Positions 47,878-57,790 of a stretch of DNA of 64,000 nucleotides are shown piece by piece (the stretch's first letter is position 1; every line of letters begins with the position of its first letter). The stretch is from the NCBI RefSeq assembly GCF_000423285.1, contig NZ_AUHR01000012.1, positions 27,101 to 91,100 on the forward strand, read 5' to 3'. The notes under the pieces were generated by a model. The model had not been told where the DNA came from. It saw only the letters and a program-made list of their open reading frames with translations, and did not search any database. The stretch is from Laribacter hongkongensis DSM 14985 (GTDB lineage: Bacteria; Pseudomonadota; Gammaproteobacteria; Burkholderiales; Aquaspirillaceae). The position numbers were made by a program, and so were the translations under genes.

Positions 47878-48603
47878 ATGGCTGGTCACAGCAAGTGGGC
47901 GAACATTCAGCACCGCAAAGGTCGCCAGGACGCCAAGCGCGGCAAAATCTTTACCCGTCTGATCAAGGAAATCACCGTCGCGGCCAAGATGGGAGGCGCC
48001 GATCTGGGCTCCAACCCGCGTCTGCGTCTGGCCGTAGACAAGGCCAAGGCCGAGTCGATGCCGAAGGACAATATCGAAAACGCCATCAAGCGCGGCGCCG
48101 GCCTGCTTGATGGTGTGGACTATATCGAATGCCGCTACGAAGGCTATGGCATTGGCGGTGCGGCAGTGATGGTGGACTGCCTGACCGACAACAAGACCCG
48201 TACCGTGGCCGATGTACGTCATGCTTTCAGCAAGTTTGGCGGCAACATGGGCACCGACGGCTGCGTGGCATTCCAGTTTACCCACTGTGGTTATCTGGTG
48301 TTTGCGCCCGGTACCGATGAAGACGCACTGATGGAAGCCGCGCTGGAGTCCGGTGCCGACGACGTGGTCAGCAACGACGACGGTTCGATCGAGGTGATCA
48401 CCGACCCCAACAGCTTTTCCGACATCAAGGATGCACTGGAAGCCAAGGGCTTCAAGGCCGAGATGGGAGAAGTCACCATGCGTGCCCAGAACGAGACCGA
48501 GCTGAGCGGGGACGATGCTGTCCGGATGCAAAAGCTTCTGGATGCGCTGGAAGACCTGGACGATGTGCAGGAGGTGTATACCTCGGCCGTACTCGATGCA
48601 TAA
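47878..48603 (+). CDS. yebC: YebC/TACO1-family translation-associated protein
   Basis: A 241-residue protein of the YebC family. Members were long annotated as transcriptional regulators; recent work points to relief of ribosome stalling, and TACO1 activates mitochondrial translation. [26 protein letters not shown] is the defining N-terminus, with [14 protein letters not shown] and [14 protein letters not shown] further on. In many bacteria the gene precedes ruvC; here it stands alone between fliR and lon. A terminator follows. Confidence 0.96.
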   Translation: MAGHSKWANIQHRKGRQDAKRGKIFTRLIKEITVAAKMGGADLGSNPRLRLAVDKAKAESMPKDNIENAIKRGAGLLDGVDYIECRYEGYGIGGAAVMVDCLTDNKTRTVADVRHAFSKFGGNMGTDGCVAFQFTHCGYLVFAPGTDEDALMEAALESGADDVVSNDDGSIEVITDPNSFSDIKDALEAKGFKAEMGEVTMRAQNETELSGDDAVRMQKLLDALEDLDDVQEVYTSAVLDA

Positions 48604-48627
48604 GCCTTTTCCCTTCCCGGGATGACG

Positions 48628-48657
48628 ACCGCCGGCCTGCTTGCCGGCGGTTTGTTT
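48628..48657 (+). terminator. intrinsic terminator after yebC
   Basis: ACCGCCGGC (48628-48636) pairs with GCCGGCGGT (48643-48651), followed by TTGTTTT. Confidence 0.85.
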
Positions 48658-48736
48658 TGCCGGATATCGGCAAGCCAGATTTTGTGAGCAGGGCGGCAAT
48701 GGCTGGGGTAGACTGCCCCGAATTGACAGCGTGCCG

Positions 48737-48764
48737 CTTGAATTCGCCACGGTTGCGCCCACTT
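48737..48764 (+). promoter_or_regulatory. candidate heat-shock (sigma-32) promoter of lon
   Basis: CTTGAA (48737-48742) and GCCCACTT (48757-48764) with a 14-base spacer resemble the sigma-32 pattern CTTGAA-N13-17-CCCCATNT. The spacing is right; the -10 part is imperfect. The start would be ~30 bases before the lon ATG. Confidence 0.4.
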
Positions 48765-48802
48765 TTCAGCGCAACCACGAAACACTATCCAGAGATTGCT
48801 AC

Positions 48803-51223
48803 ATGTCGCAAAGCGATTCACCCCAAACTGCCACTCCGATTCCGCTGTTGCCCCTGCGGGATGTCGTGGTGTTTCCGCACATGGTCATCCCGCTGTTTGT
48901 CGGCCGTCCCAAGTCCATCAAGGCGCTGGAGCGCGCCATGGCGGAAGACAAGCAGATCCTGCTGGTAGCGCAGAAATCCGCCGTGAAGGATGAACCGGCC
49001 ATTGATGACCTGTACGCGGTCGGCACCCTGGCGTCGGTATTGCAGATGCTCAAGCTGCCGGACGGTACGGTCAAGGTGTTGGTCGAAGGCAAGCAGCGTG
49101 CCCATGTGCAGGGCGTGACCGAAGACGACGGCTTTTTCATGGCCGACGCCGGGCTGGTGGTGGCCGAGCCTGCCAACGACAACGAGCTGGAAGCCATGCG
49201 GCGTACGCTGCTGACCCAGTTCGAGCAGTACGTCAAACTCAGCAAGAAGATCGCTCCCGAGGTACTGGCAACCCTGTCCGGCATCGAAAACGCCAGCCGT
49301 CTGGCCGACACCATTGCCGCCTACCTGCCGCTCAAGCTGGAGCAGCGGCAGGAAATGCTGGAAATGCTGGATACCGGCCGCCGTATGGAACGGTTGCTGG
49401 CCCAGATCGAGTCGGAAATCGACATCCTTCAGGTCGAGAAGCGCATCCGTGGCCGGGTCAAGCGGCAAATGGAAAAGAGCCAGCGCGAGTATTACCTCAA
49501 CGAACAGGTCAAGGCGATCCAGAAAGAGCTGGGCGAGGAAGATGAGTCCGCCGAGTTCGACGAACTGGAAAAAAAGATCAAGGCCGCAGGCATGTCCAAG
49601 GAAGGCAAGGACAAGGCCCTGTCCGAGCTGAAAAAGCTGCGCATGATGTCGCCGCAATCGGCTGAAGCGACCGTGGTGCGCAACTATATCGACACCTTGC
49701 TGTCGCTGCCGTGGAAAAAGAAAACCCGTATCAGCACCGATGTCGCTGCGGCAGAAACCATTCTGGACGAAGACCACTTCGGGCTGGAAAAGGTCAAGGA
49801 ACGCATCCTTGAATATCTTGCCGTGCAAGGGCGGGTGGAGAAGCTCAAGGGGCCGATCCTGTGTCTGGTCGGACCTCCGGGGGTGGGTAAAACCTCGCTG
49901 GGCCAGTCGATTGCACGCGCTACCGGGCGCAAGTATGTCCGCATGGCGCTGGGAGGCGTGCGCGATGAGGCTGAAATCCGTGGTCATCGCCGGACCTATA
50001 TCGGCTCGATGCCGGGCAAGATCCTGCAAAGCATGGCCAAGGTCGGTGTGAAAAACCCGCTCTTTCTGCTGGACGAAGTGGACAAGCTGGGGGCGGATTT
50101 CCGGGGAGATCCGAGTGCAGCGCTGCTGGAAGTGCTGGACCCGGAGCAAAACCATGCGTTCAGTGACCATTACGCCGAGGTGGATTTCGATCTGTCCGAC
50201 GTGATGTTCGTCGCTACGGCCAACTCGCTGAACATTCCGCAGGCACTGCTGGACCGGATGGAGATCATCCGTCTGTCGGGTTACACCGAAGACGAAAAGG
50301 TCGCGATTGCCGAGAAATACCTGTTGCCCAAGGAAATCAAGGCCAACGGGCTGAAAGAAGACGAAATCGCCGTTCAGGAAAGTGCGCTGCGCGACATTGT
50401 GCGTTACTACACCCGTGAAGCCGGTGTGCGCAGCCTGGACCGGGAAATTGCCAAGATCTGCCGCAAGACAGTGAAGCAGAACCAGGGCAAGAAGGCCGAC
50501 AGCAAGCAGGCCCGGACGACCGTGAATGCCCGCAACCTGGACAAGTTCCTTGGCGTACAGAAATTCGAATACGGCCGGGCGGAAGCTCACAACCAGGTAG
50601 GGCAGGTGACCGGTCTTGCCTGGACCGAGGTCGGAGGCGAGCTGCTGACTATCGAAGCGGTATCGCTGCCGGGCAAGGGCAACATTATCCGTACCGGCCA
50701 GCTGGGTGAGGTGATGCAGGAGTCCATTACTGCTGCCATGAGTGTGGTGCGCAGCCGGGCAAAAAGCCTCGGAATCAAACCGGATTTCTACGAGAAAAAC
50801 GACCTGCACATTCATCTGCCTGAAGGTGCCACGCCCAAGGATGGTCCATCTGCCGGTATCGGTATTGTCACGGCCATGACTTCGGCCCTGACCGGCATCC
50901 CGGTGCGGGCGGACGTGGCCATGACCGGCGAAATCACCCTGCGCGGCGAAGTGCTGCCGATCGGAGGCCTCAAGGAAAAACTGCTGGCGGCTCACCGTGG
51001 CGGGATCAAACATGTGTTGATTCCCCAGGGGAACGTCAAAGATTTGGCAGAAATACCGACAAATATCAAAAGGAGTCTGGAAATCCATTCGGTAAAATGG
51101 ATTGAACAGGTCTTTGAACTGGCTCTGGAACAACAACCGGAGCCGCTGCCGGACAATGATGACATTGGCACGATTTCTGCGAAAGCAGAACCAGGTGCCG
51201 AGTCTTCCCTTACCAAGCATTAA
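48803..51223 (+). CDS. lon: ATP-dependent protease La (Lon)
   Basis: Cytosolic AAA+ serine protease degrading misfolded and regulatory proteins. It has 806 residues: substrate-binding LAN domain with [23 protein letters not shown], coiled middle, ATPase with [15 protein letters not shown], and protease domain with catalytic dyad S683 ([11 protein letters not shown]) and K726 ([14 protein letters not shown]). ATG 48803 fits the family start; the frame is open to 48641 without protein-like content. A possible heat-shock promoter lies upstream. The HU gene follows, as in many gammaproteobacteria and betaproteobacteria. Confidence 0.97.
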   Translation: MSQSDSPQTATPIPLLPLRDVVVFPHMVIPLFVGRPKSIKALERAMAEDKQILLVAQKSAVKDEPAIDDLYAVGTLASVLQMLKLPDGTVKVLVEGKQRAHVQGVTEDDGFFMADAGLVVAEPANDNELEAMRRTLLTQFEQYVKLSKKIAPEVLATLSGIENASRLADTIAAYLPLKLEQRQEMLEMLDTGRRMERLLAQIESEIDILQVEKRIRGRVKRQMEKSQREYYLNEQVKAIQKELGEEDESAEFDELEKKIKAAGMSKEGKDKALSELKKLRMMSPQSAEATVVRNYIDTLLSLPWKKKTRISTDVAAAETILDEDHFGLEKVKERILEYLAVQGRVEKLKGPILCLVGPPGVGKTSLGQSIARATGRKYVRMALGGVRDEAEIRGHRRTYIGSMPGKILQSMAKVGVKNPLFLLDEVDKLGADFRGDPSAALLEVLDPEQNHAFSDHYAEVDFDLSDVMFVATANSLNIPQALLDRMEIIRLSGYTEDEKVAIAEKYLLPKEIKANGLKEDEIAVQESALRDIVRYYTREAGVRSLDREIAKICRKTVKQNQGKKADSKQARTTVNARNLDKFLGVQKFEYGRAEAHNQVGQVTGLAWTEVGGELLTIEAVSLPGKGNIIRTGQLGEVMQESITAAMSVVRSRAKSLGIKPDFYEKNDLHIHLPEGATPKDGPSAGIGIVTAMTSALTGIPVRADVAMTGEITLRGEVLPIGGLKEKLLAAHRGGIKHVLIPQGNVKDLAEIPTNIKRSLEIHSVKWIEQVFELALEQQPEPLPDNDDIGTISAKAEPGAESSLTKH

Positions 51224-51235
51224 GCTTGTGCTTCC

Positions 51236-51265
51236 TTGACACGCCGAAATTTGGCTTGCTATAAA
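51236..51265 (+). promoter_or_regulatory. strong sigma-70 promoter of the HU gene
   Basis: TTGACA (51236-51241) and TATAAA (51260-51265) with an 18-base spacer. The -35 is a perfect match. It begins 12 bases after the lon stop. Confidence 0.75.
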
Positions 51266-51329
51266 GCCATCGGTTTAAATTGGCAATTTCGCTTGTGCTG
51301 ACCGTAAAAACACAGAAAGGGGACGTTAA

Positions 51330-51599
51330 GTGAATAAATCCGAACTGATCGACGCCATCGCTGCCTCCGCAGACCTGCCGAAGGCTGCCGCTGGCAAGGC
51401 GCTGGACGGCATGATCGAGGCGCTTACCGAAGCCCTCAAGAAAGGCGATACCGTGACCCTGGTCGGTTTCGGTTCCTTCTATGTCGGCGAACGCGCCGAA
51501 CGCAAGGGGCGCAACCCGAAAACCGGCGAAGAAATCACCATTCCTTCCGCCAAGACCCCGAAGTTCCGTCCTGGCAAGGCCCTCAAAGACGCGCTATAA
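51330..51599 (+). CDS. hupB: DNA-binding protein HU (beta type)
   Basis: Histone-like dimer that bends and compacts DNA. Its 89 residues match [64 protein letters not shown] and the C-terminal [13 protein letters not shown]. The start is GTG 51330 after GAAAGGGGACG. It is served by a strong promoter and followed 27 bases later by tRNA-Val. Confidence 0.96.
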   Translation: MNKSELIDAIAASADLPKAAAGKALDGMIEALTEALKKGDTVTLVGFGSFYVGERAERKGRNPKTGEEITIPSAKTPKFRPGKALKDAL

Positions 51600-51626
51600 T
51601 CTGCGATCGGTCGCGCGAGCGATGCC

Positions 51627-51703
51627 GGGTGGTTAGTCTCAGTTGGTAGAGCGCTGCCTTCACACGGCAGAGGTCACTGGTTCGAGTCCAGTACCACCCA
51701 CCA
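51627..51703 (+). tRNA. tRNA-Val (CAC anticodon)
   Basis: GGGTGGT (51627-51633) pairs with ACCACCC (51693-51699) as acceptor stem. Anticodon stem CTGCC/GGCAG encloses TTCACAC, giving CAC, which reads GTG. The T arm carries GGTTCGAGTCC. The 3' CCA is encoded at 51701-51703. Confidence 0.96.
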
Positions 51704-51709
51704 CGCAGC

Positions 51710-51786
51710 GGAGTGGTAGTTCAGTTGGTTAGAATACCGGCCTGTCACGCCGGGGGTCGCGGGTTCGAGTCCCGTCCACTCCGCCA
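51710..51786 (+). tRNA. tRNA-Asp (GTC anticodon)
   Basis: GGAGTGG (51710-51716) pairs with CCACTCC (51776-51782); anticodon loop CTGTCAC within CCGGC/GCCGG gives GTC. T loop GGTTCGAGTCC and encoded CCA (51784-51786) are present. Six bases separate it from tRNA-Val, so they share a transcript. Confidence 0.97.
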
Positions 51787-51796
51787 GATTCCAGAA

Positions 51797-51825
51797 AGGT
51801 GAACGCGCAGGCGTTCACCTTTTTT
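51797..51825 (+). terminator. intrinsic terminator after the tRNA pair
   Basis: AGGTGAACGC (51797-51806) pairs with GCGTTCACCT (51811-51820), a perfect 10-bp stem, then TTTTT. Confidence 0.9.
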
Positions 51826-51878
51826 GCTTCCGGGCAGTATTGCTGTTCCGGTCATGCACAGTCGAACCAGGCTACTTC

Positions 51879-53702
51879 ATGTTTGAATTCGTTCAGAAAA
51901 ACACACTGGTCATCAAGATCATCCTTGGTGCGGTTGCACTGACTTTTGTCGGTTTTGGCGTAGGGAGTTATACCGCTGCGACCGATGACGCCTACCTTGC
52001 CAAAGTAGGGGGCGAAAAGATCTACAAGCAGGACATCGAGCGTGCCCTTAATGGCCAGCCGGCCGACAGCGCCGTACGTCAGCAGGTGCTGGAAAGCCTG
52101 ATCCGCCAGAAGCTCCTGCTGGCCGATGCCGGCCAGCACGGCATGCGTGTCACCGATGCCGAACTGCGGCGGGTCATTGCCGGTATCCCGGCCTTCCAGG
52201 ACAACGGACATTTCGACTCCAAACGCTACGAAGAGTATCTGCAATCGCAGTACATGAGCGCCGAACAGTTCCAGGCCCGCATCCGTGACGAACTGATGGT
52301 GCAGCAGCAGCTCTCGGCCTTTGTTGACGCCACTTTTGTCTCGCCCGGCGCTGTCGAGCGGGTGCACAAGCTGCTGGCAGAACAGCGCCAGATCAACCAG
52401 TACCGCCTGACTGCCGCGCAGTTCCTGCCCGGGGTCAAGGTTGACGATGCCGATGTCCAGCGCTTCTACGACAGCAACAAGGCCCGTTTCCAGACGCCGG
52501 AAAAAGTCCGGCTGGAATATGTCCTGCTGTCGCTGGAAGAACTGGCCAAAACGGTGCAGGTCAGCGAAGCCGATGTCCGGAAATACTATGAAGAGCACAA
52601 GGCCGAACTGGCTGGCGACGAGCAGCGCCAGGTCGCGCACATCCTGATTGCCGTGCCCAAGGGCGCCAGTGCTGCCGACAAGGCACGCCTGAAAACCGAA
52701 GCCGAAGCCATCGTCAAAGAGGTCCGCAGCAACCCGGCACGCTTTGCCGCGCTGGCACAGGAAAAATCCGCTGATCCGGGGTCTGCTGCCAAAGGCGGGG
52801 ATCTGGGCTGGTTTGGCCGCGGCGTGATGGTAAAGCCGTTCGAAGACAGTGCCTTCAAACTGGCCAAGGGGCAGGTCAGCGATCCGGTTGAAACCGAATT
52901 CGGCTACCACATCATCAAGGTCGAGGGCATCAAGACGCCTGACCTGAGCACGATGCAGGCCGACATCCATGCCCGTCTGGCCCGCCAGAAGGCCGGTGCG
53001 CTCTATCGTCAGCAGCTGGAAACCCTCGGGGATGTCAGTTACCAGCAAAGCGACAGCCTCAAGCCGGTGTCCGAGGCGCTCAAGCTGCCGGTCCAGCAGA
53101 CCGAGTGGATCGTCAAGGGACAGCCGGGCAGCGGCATTGCTGCCAACCCCAAGGTGGACGAGGCTGCGTTCAGCGACGACGTGTTCAAGGGCAAGCACAA
53201 CAGCGAAGTGATCGATCTTGGCAACGAGCGCAGCGTGGTGGTGCGGGTAGCGGCTGCCGAGCCGGCCAAGCTGCAACCGCTGGCCGAGGTGGCGCCGGTC
53301 ATCCGCAAGGAACTGGCTGACAAGGCTGCCCGGGAACTCGCGGTCAAGGCCGGTGAAAAGCTCCTGGCCGAGCTGAAGGCCGGCAAGACGCCGGACGTTG
53401 CCTGGTCGGCAGCCCAGCAAGTGTCGCGCCGTGATCCGGCCAGCCTGGGGCGTGACGTGCAGCGTGCCGTGTTCTCTGCCAGTGTCAGCAAGCTGCCGGC
53501 CTATGCCGGAGCCGCAGAGGGTGACGGCTTCACGCTGGTCCGCATCGACCGGCTGCTGCCAGCCGGCGCACTGACCGGGGCCGAACGCCAGCAACTGGTC
53601 GGCATGCTGGCCCAGTTGCAGACGGCGGCAGATGCCACCAGCTACCTCAACGGCCTGCGTGCAGCCTATCCGGTGACACTCAAGCAGATGCCTGCCGAAT
53701 AA
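51879..53702 (+). CDS. ppiD: periplasmic folding chaperone PpiD
   Basis: Inner-membrane-anchored chaperone at the Sec translocon exit. In 607 residues it has a short cytoplasmic start, one membrane helix ([22 protein letters not shown]), a SurA-like chaperone region ([29 protein letters not shown]), a parvulin domain from about residue 255 ([13 protein letters not shown] to [12 protein letters not shown]) and a C-terminal chaperone part. ATG 51879 gives the normal MFEFVQKN start. It lies ~90 bases after the tRNA-Asp gene, behind a terminator. Confidence 0.95.
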   Translation: MFEFVQKNTLVIKIILGAVALTFVGFGVGSYTAATDDAYLAKVGGEKIYKQDIERALNGQPADSAVRQQVLESLIRQKLLLADAGQHGMRVTDAELRRVIAGIPAFQDNGHFDSKRYEEYLQSQYMSAEQFQARIRDELMVQQQLSAFVDATFVSPGAVERVHKLLAEQRQINQYRLTAAQFLPGVKVDDADVQRFYDSNKARFQTPEKVRLEYVLLSLEELAKTVQVSEADVRKYYEEHKAELAGDEQRQVAHILIAVPKGASAADKARLKTEAEAIVKEVRSNPARFAALAQEKSADPGSAAKGGDLGWFGRGVMVKPFEDSAFKLAKGQVSDPVETEFGYHIIKVEGIKTPDLSTMQADIHARLARQKAGALYRQQLETLGDVSYQQSDSLKPVSEALKLPVQQTEWIVKGQPGSGIAANPKVDEAAFSDDVFKGKHNSEVIDLGNERSVVVRVAAAEPAKLQPLAEVAPVIRKELADKAARELAVKAGEKLLAELKAGKTPDVAWSAAQQVSRRDPASLGRDVQRAVFSASVSKLPAYAGAAEGDGFTLVRIDRLLPAGALTGAERQQLVGMLAQLQTAADATSYLNGLRAAYPVTLKQMPAE

Positions 53703-53719
53703 ACGCGGTCATCAACAGG

Positions 53720-53752
53720 CCCGCTCTGGTAACCAGGGCGGGCTTTTTTTTC
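53720..53752 (+). terminator. intrinsic terminator after ppiD
   Basis: GCCCGC-TCTGG (53720-53730) pairs with CCAGG-GCGGGC (53734-53744) over TAA, with one G-T pair, followed by eight T. Confidence 0.9.
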
Positions 53753-54233
53753 GGCCGCGGCTTTGGCTGGCTGGTACGTCGCGGTCTGTCCATGCCGTTC
53801 ACGGCCGGCCCGGGTGTGATTTACAACGATAAAAGCTACTCCACATCACTTCAGGATGCTGCCGCAACGATTGACCGCACGCAGTACCTTATGCGGGGTG
53901 TTTCGGGGTCGGATTCCTGCGAGTGATGTGGACGGGTAGCAGATTTCGCTGTGTAAGCCCATCCAATGTGGCTTATCTGTACACGATGGTTTTGTTATTC
54001 ACTCCAGGCTAAGGACCTCAGGTACCGGCAAAAAGAATGCACGGCATCAAGAGGGGCCGCGGCAGCGAGCTCTGTGCCACAGGTGCGAAGCAGGCATGGC
54101 ACGGCCATGGCATGCCTTCACGGTCGGCCGGGCCGGTAGCGTGACGGCTTTGCCGGCCCGGACAGGTGTACTTTTGGCATGCGCGCGGCTCATGGCCGGC
54201 CGGCTGATGCTGCGCAAGCCCGGTGAGATTGGC
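53753..54233. other. 480-base gap holding structured elements, no gene seen
   Basis: This lies between the convergent ends of ppiD and rquA. No protein-like frame was seen. It contains the long hairpin at 53835-53940 and a second hairpin, TAAGCC/GGCTTA (53954-53975). Confidence 0.5.
53835..53940 (-). ncRNA. candidate structured RNA or inverted-repeat element
   Basis: The two ends pair over a long distance in three blocks: GCTAC/GTAGC, CCACATCACT/AGTGATGTGG (11 bp counting one shifted T-A) and CAGGA/TCCTG, about 20 pairs with two small internal loops. Inside is a further hairpin CCGCA/TGCGG (53875-53896). On the minus strand the closing stem is followed at once by TTTTATC, like an intrinsic terminator, so minus is the favoured direction. 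No known RNA family was recognised. A small mobile inverted-repeat element is the alternative, but no second copy was seen in the window. Confidence 0.4.
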
Positions 54234-54272
54234 AGAAAAGCAAACGCCGCACTCCACAGGGAAGGGCGGCGT
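54234..54272 (-). terminator. intrinsic terminator after rquA
   Basis: ACGCCGC (54244-54250) and GCGGCGT (54266-54272) pair; on the minus strand the stem is followed by TTGCTTTTCT. A stronger stem without T-run, TCCGGCGC/GCGCCGGA (54280-54300), lies between it and the rquA stop. Confidence 0.7.
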
Positions 54273-54326
54273 CCGGTAGTCCGGCGCTGACTGCGCCGGA
54301 CCTGCAAGGCTGACTGGTGTACCCGT

Positions 54327-55040
54327 TCAGGCGGCCGGTTTGCGGGTCACGATCACGATCTGGTACACGCCACCGAAAATGGTGCGCTTGTTCCAGACGA
54401 ATTCGTCAGCGTGCGTGGCATATTCGCTGATCTCGTGACGCCACAGTGCTTCGGCAAACGGTTCCAGCCAGCGGTTGACGTACTTGAGCAGCCAGCCGAT
54501 CGGTTGCCAGGCGGCCGGGCCGTGATAGTCGACAAACACGGCCTTGCCGTGTGCCGGCACCTTGGCCAGCATGTTGTCGACGATGCGGCGCTTGAGGTCG
54601 TCCGGTACTTCGTGCAGCAGGAAGAAGCTGCACACCAGATCGTAATCCTCCTCGCCGGCATAGGTCGCTGCATCGGCACGGGTCACGCCGGCTTGCGGAT
54701 AGCGCCCGAGCTTGCTGACCGAATGCTCGACCTGGACCGGCGTGATGTCGGTCAGGCGGAACTTGCCGTCCGGGCCGACTTTCTGTGCCACGCGGCTGAC
54801 CAGGTCGCCGTAGACATGCGCCACCTGCCAGACCGACATGCCCGGCTCCACCTCGTTGAGGTAGGCGCGCATCATGCGCTGGTCGTTGCCGAACAGCAGT
54901 GTCTTGACCACGATGTTGCGGTCAAGCAGGCGGGCCTTGGTCGGATTGACATAGGCCCAGTCGTACACGTCGACCATGTAGTCGGGTACGCCCTCGTAAT
55001 AGTTGTCCTGCTGGCTGGGGAGGGTACGTTCGGCAGTCAT
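54327..55040 (-). CDS. rquA: rhodoquinone biosynthesis protein RquA
   Basis: Methyltransferase-fold protein (237 residues) that makes rhodoquinone from ubiquinone; published work shows SAM supplies the amino group. Class I SAM-fold order is visible: VWQVAHVYGDLVSRVAQKV (motif I with the RquA-type VYGD in place of the usual GxGxG), LTDITPVQVEHS, then YDLVCSFFLLHEVPDDLKRRIVD and AVFVDYHGP, and the RquA-like WLEPFAEALWRHEI. It is the last gene of frdCAB-rquA, 66 bases after frdB with a hairpin between; AAGGGATCTT precedes ATG 55040. The operon context strongly supports RquA over a UbiE-type enzyme. Confidence 0.88.
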   Translation of the reverse strand: MTAERTLPSQQDNYYEGVPDYMVDVYDWAYVNPTKARLLDRNIVVKTLLFGNDQRMMRAYLNEVEPGMSVWQVAHVYGDLVSRVAQKVGPDGKFRLTDITPVQVEHSVSKLGRYPQAGVTRADAATYAGEEDYDLVCSFFLLHEVPDDLKRRIVDNMLAKVPAHGKAVFVDYHGPAAWQPIGWLLKYVNRWLEPFAEALWRHEISEYATHADEFVWNKRTIFGGVYQIVIVTRKPAA

Positions 55041-55068
55041 AAGATCCCTTGCAAGTGAAATTGTTGGA

Positions 55069-55090
55069 GCGCTGCTGCCGGAAGCAGCGC
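55069..55090 (-). other. intercistronic hairpin between frdB and rquA
   Basis: GCGCTGCT and AGCAGCGC pair over a six-base loop. No T-run follows on the minus strand, so it probably sets relative mRNA levels of frdB and rquA rather than ending the transcript. Confidence 0.5.
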
Positions 55091-55106
55091 CGGAATGGGT
55101 GGATGG

Positions 55107-55856
55107 TCAGCGTGGAGCCAGGCGCCAGACCTTGCGACCGAAAGCGAGCTTGCGGCGCAGGTAGGCAATCTGCCCCAGATGGTTGATGTCTTTCGGACAG
55201 TTGTCCTGGCATCCCATCAGCGACATGCAGCCGAACACGCCGTCTTCGTTGCCGATGACGTGGTAAAAATCGTCGAGTGTACGGGCATCGCGGTCGTCTA
55301 GGGCAAAACGGGCCACCTTGTTGAAACCGACCGCGCCCATAAAGGTGTCACGCATCTGGGCGGTTGCACAACCGGCAATGCAGCACCCGCACTCGATGCA
55401 GCGTTCCATTTCGTACAGTTCGTCGGCCAGGTCCGGCGACATCGGGGCTTCGACCGAGTGGATGTCGACCGAATCCGCCTTCGGATGCAGCCAGGCGCCG
55501 ATCCGTTCGGACAGGGCGCGCATGAACTTGCCGGTATTGACCGACAGGTCGCCGATCAGCTCGAATCCCGGCAACGGTAGCAGGGTAATGTGCGGGCTGG
55601 CAAAGGTGGCCGTCAAGGTGCGGCAGGCTAGGGTCGGCTTGCCGTTGATCACCATGGCGCAGCTGCCGCAGATGCCGGCCCGGCAGACAAAGTCGAACTG
55701 CAACGTCGGGTCCTGCTCTTCCCGCAGGCGGTTGAGCGCGATGAAAATGCTCATGCCCGGGGTTTCTTCCAGCCGGTATTCCTGCATGTGCGGAGTACTG
55801 CCGGCGGCTTGCGGGTCGTGCCGGAAAATCGAAAAGGTCAGGGTGCGATTGGCCAT
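55107..55856 (-). CDS. frdB: fumarate reductase iron-sulfur subunit
   Basis: Electron-transfer subunit of quinol:fumarate reductase (249 residues). The [2Fe-2S] site is in CRAGICGSCAMVINGKPTLAC, and the cluster ligands of the second domain are in CIECGCCIAGC and CMSLMGCQDNCPKDI. That pattern gives the usual [2Fe-2S], [4Fe-4S], [3Fe-4S] chain. It begins two bases after frdA and is followed by rquA. Confidence 0.95.
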   Translation of the reverse strand: MANRTLTFSIFRHDPQAAGSTPHMQEYRLEETPGMSIFIALNRLREEQDPTLQFDFVCRAGICGSCAMVINGKPTLACRTLTATFASPHITLLPLPGFELIGDLSVNTGKFMRALSERIGAWLHPKADSVDIHSVEAPMSPDLADELYEMERCIECGCCIAGCATAQMRDTFMGAVGFNKVARFALDDRDARTLDDFYHVIGNEDGVFGCMSLMGCQDNCPKDINHLGQIAYLRRKLAFGRKVWRLAPR

Positions 55857-55858
55857 GG

Positions 55859-57790
55859 TCAGGCTCCTTGGCGGCGCTGGTTGGCCGGTCGGTATTTTTC
55901 GGGCAGGGCTTCGGGAAGCGGCATGTCGGTCTGGAGTTCACCGCCGACCTGTGCCAGCCGGGATGCGGTATCCGGGTGGGCAATGGCATTGTCCGGCCCG
56001 TAGCCGCGATAGCCCGGAGGCAGGGCCATCTGCATCACGTCCAGGGGCTCGTACGACAGCTCCGGACGATCGGCAGCTGCGTCAGGCCAGCGGGCCAGCG
56101 TGCGCGACAACCACTCGGCATCATTGCGTTGCGGGTAGTCCTCGCGTGCATGGGCACCACGGCTTTCGGTCCGTGCCAGCGCTCCGGTCGCCACGCACAG
56201 CGCCACTTTGAGCATCCGCGGCAAACGCAGGGCCGCGACCAGTTCCGGATTGGCATGCTGGCGCTTGTCACGTACGCAAATGCATTTGCTGCGCTGCAAT
56301 AATACCTCAAGTTCATTGACTGCTTGTTGCAAGGTTTCGGCGTGGCGGAAGATGCCGACCTTGTCCATCATGACCTGCTCCATGGCATGACGCAGGGTGT
56401 AGACGTTTTCGCCTTCGCTGCGGGCCAGCAGCTCCGAGATGGCCGCTTCCTCGCGTTCGGCAAAGCCGCGTGCCAGGGCTGCATCCGGTCCTGGTGCGCT
56501 CAGGCTGGCATCGGCAACGTGTTCTCCCACCACCATGCCGGCCACCACGGTTTCGGCCAGCGAATTGCCGCCCAGCCGGTTGAAGCCGTGCAGGTCCCAG
56601 CAGGCGGCCTCTCCGACCGAGAAAAGTCCCTTGAGGGTCGGGCTTTCGCCGCGGATGTCGGTGCGGATGCCGCCCATCGAGTAGTGCTGCGTCGGCCGCA
56701 CCGGAATCCAGTCGGTGGCCGGGTCGATGCCGAGGAAGTACTGGCAGATTTCCTGCACTTCGCGCAGGTTCTTTTCGATGTGCGCGCGGCCGAGGAGGGT
56801 GATGTCGAGCCACAGGTGCGGACCATAGGCACTGGGCACACCCTTGCCCTTGCGGATGTGCTCGGTCATGCGGCGCGAAACCACGTCGCGCGAGGCGAGT
56901 TCCTTTTTCTCCGGCTCGTAGTCCGGCATGAAACGGTGGCCGTCCACGTCGCGCAGCAGGCCGCCGTCGCCACGGCAGCCTTCGGTGGTGAGGATGCCGA
57001 CCGGCACGATGGCAGTCGGGTGGAACTGCACGGCTTCCGGGTTGCCCAGCGTGGCAATGCCGGTCTCCAGCGCAATGCCCTGGCCGGTGCCTTCGCAGAT
57101 GATGGCATTGGTCGACACCGCCCACAGCCGGCCGTAGCCGCCGGTGGCGATGGTGGTGGTGCGCGCCATGATGGCGTACACCTCGCCGGTGATCAGGTCG
57201 CGCACCACGGCGCCGTGGCAGCGGCTGCCGTCGTGGATCAGCGCAATGGCTTCCTGCCGCTCCATGACCGGAATGCCCAGGCCGATGGCTTCGTTGTCCA
57301 TGGCGTACAGCACGGTGTGGCCGGTGCCGTCGGCGGTATAGCAGGTGCGCCACTTCTTGGTGCCGCCAAAGTCGCGTGCGTTGATGAGGCCGTGGGCTTC
57401 TGCCGGCTCTTCAAGGATTTCTTCTTTCGCGTTGACGATGACCTTGCGCTGGCCGGCCCGGATGCGGGTCCACGGCACGCCCCAGCCGGCTGCTTCGCGC
57501 ACCGCCTTGGGGGCCACGTGGGTAAAGAGCCGCGCCACTGCCTGGTCGCAGCCCCAGTCCGAACCGCGAACGGTGTCGATGAAGTGCACCATCTCGCTGT
57601 CGCCGGCACCCTTGGCCGCGTTGCCAAGGCTGGCCTGCATGCCCCCCTGTGCCGCAGCCGAGTGCGAGCGCTTGGCCGGCACCAGGGACAGCACCAGCGT
57701 ATCCAGTCCGCGCTGGCGACAGGCAATGGCTACCCGCAGGCCGGCAAGGCCGCCGCCGATGACGAGTGCGTCGGTATAGATCGTTTTCAT
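55859..57790 (-). CDS. frdA: fumarate reductase flavoprotein subunit
   Basis: Catalytic subunit (643 residues) with covalently bound [23 protein letters not shown] is the FAD-binding start, the flavin-linking His is in [14 protein letters not shown], and substrate-site segments are [12 protein letters not shown] and [13 protein letters not shown]. The overall layout resembles the Wolinella-type enzyme more than E. coli FrdA. Its ATG overlaps the frdC stop. Succinate dehydrogenase activity is also possible, but the cytochrome subunit and rquA favour fumarate reduction. Confidence 0.94.
   Translation of the reverse strand: MKTIYTDALVIGGGLAGLRVAIACRQRGLDTLVLSLVPAKRSHSAAAQGGMQASLGNAAKGAGDSEMVHFIDTVRGSDWGCDQAVARLFTHVAPKAVREAAGWGVPWTRIRAGQRKVIVNAKEEILEEPAEAHGLINARDFGGTKKWRTCYTADGTGHTVLYAMDNEAIGLGIPVMERQEAIALIHDGSRCHGAVVRDLITGEVYAIMARTTTIATGGYGRLWAVSTNAIICEGTGQGIALETGIATLGNPEAVQFHPTAIVPVGILTTEGCRGDGGLLRDVDGHRFMPDYEPEKKELASRDVVSRRMTEHIRKGKGVPSAYGPHLWLDITLLGRAHIEKNLREVQEICQYFLGIDPATDWIPVRPTQHYSMGGIRTDIRGESPTLKGLFSVGEAACWDLHGFNRLGGNSLAETVVAGMVVGEHVADASLSAPGPDAALARGFAEREEAAISELLARSEGENVYTLRHAMEQVMMDKVGIFRHAETLQQAVNELEVLLQRSKCICVRDKRQHANPELVAALRLPRMLKVALCVATGALARTESRGAHAREDYPQRNDAEWLSRTLARWPDAAADRPELSYEPLDVMQMALPPGYRGYGPDNAIAHPDTASRLAQVGGELQTDMPLPEALPEKYRPANQRRQGA

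Noticed and set aside
48818..51220. 800-codon frame on the minus strand opposite lon
   Set aside because: Antisense shadow of a certain lon gene; composition is unlike a protein.
53835..53940. integron attC site
   Set aside because: The element has long inverted arms, but the RYYYAAC and GTTRRRY core sites are missing and no integrase or cassette is present.
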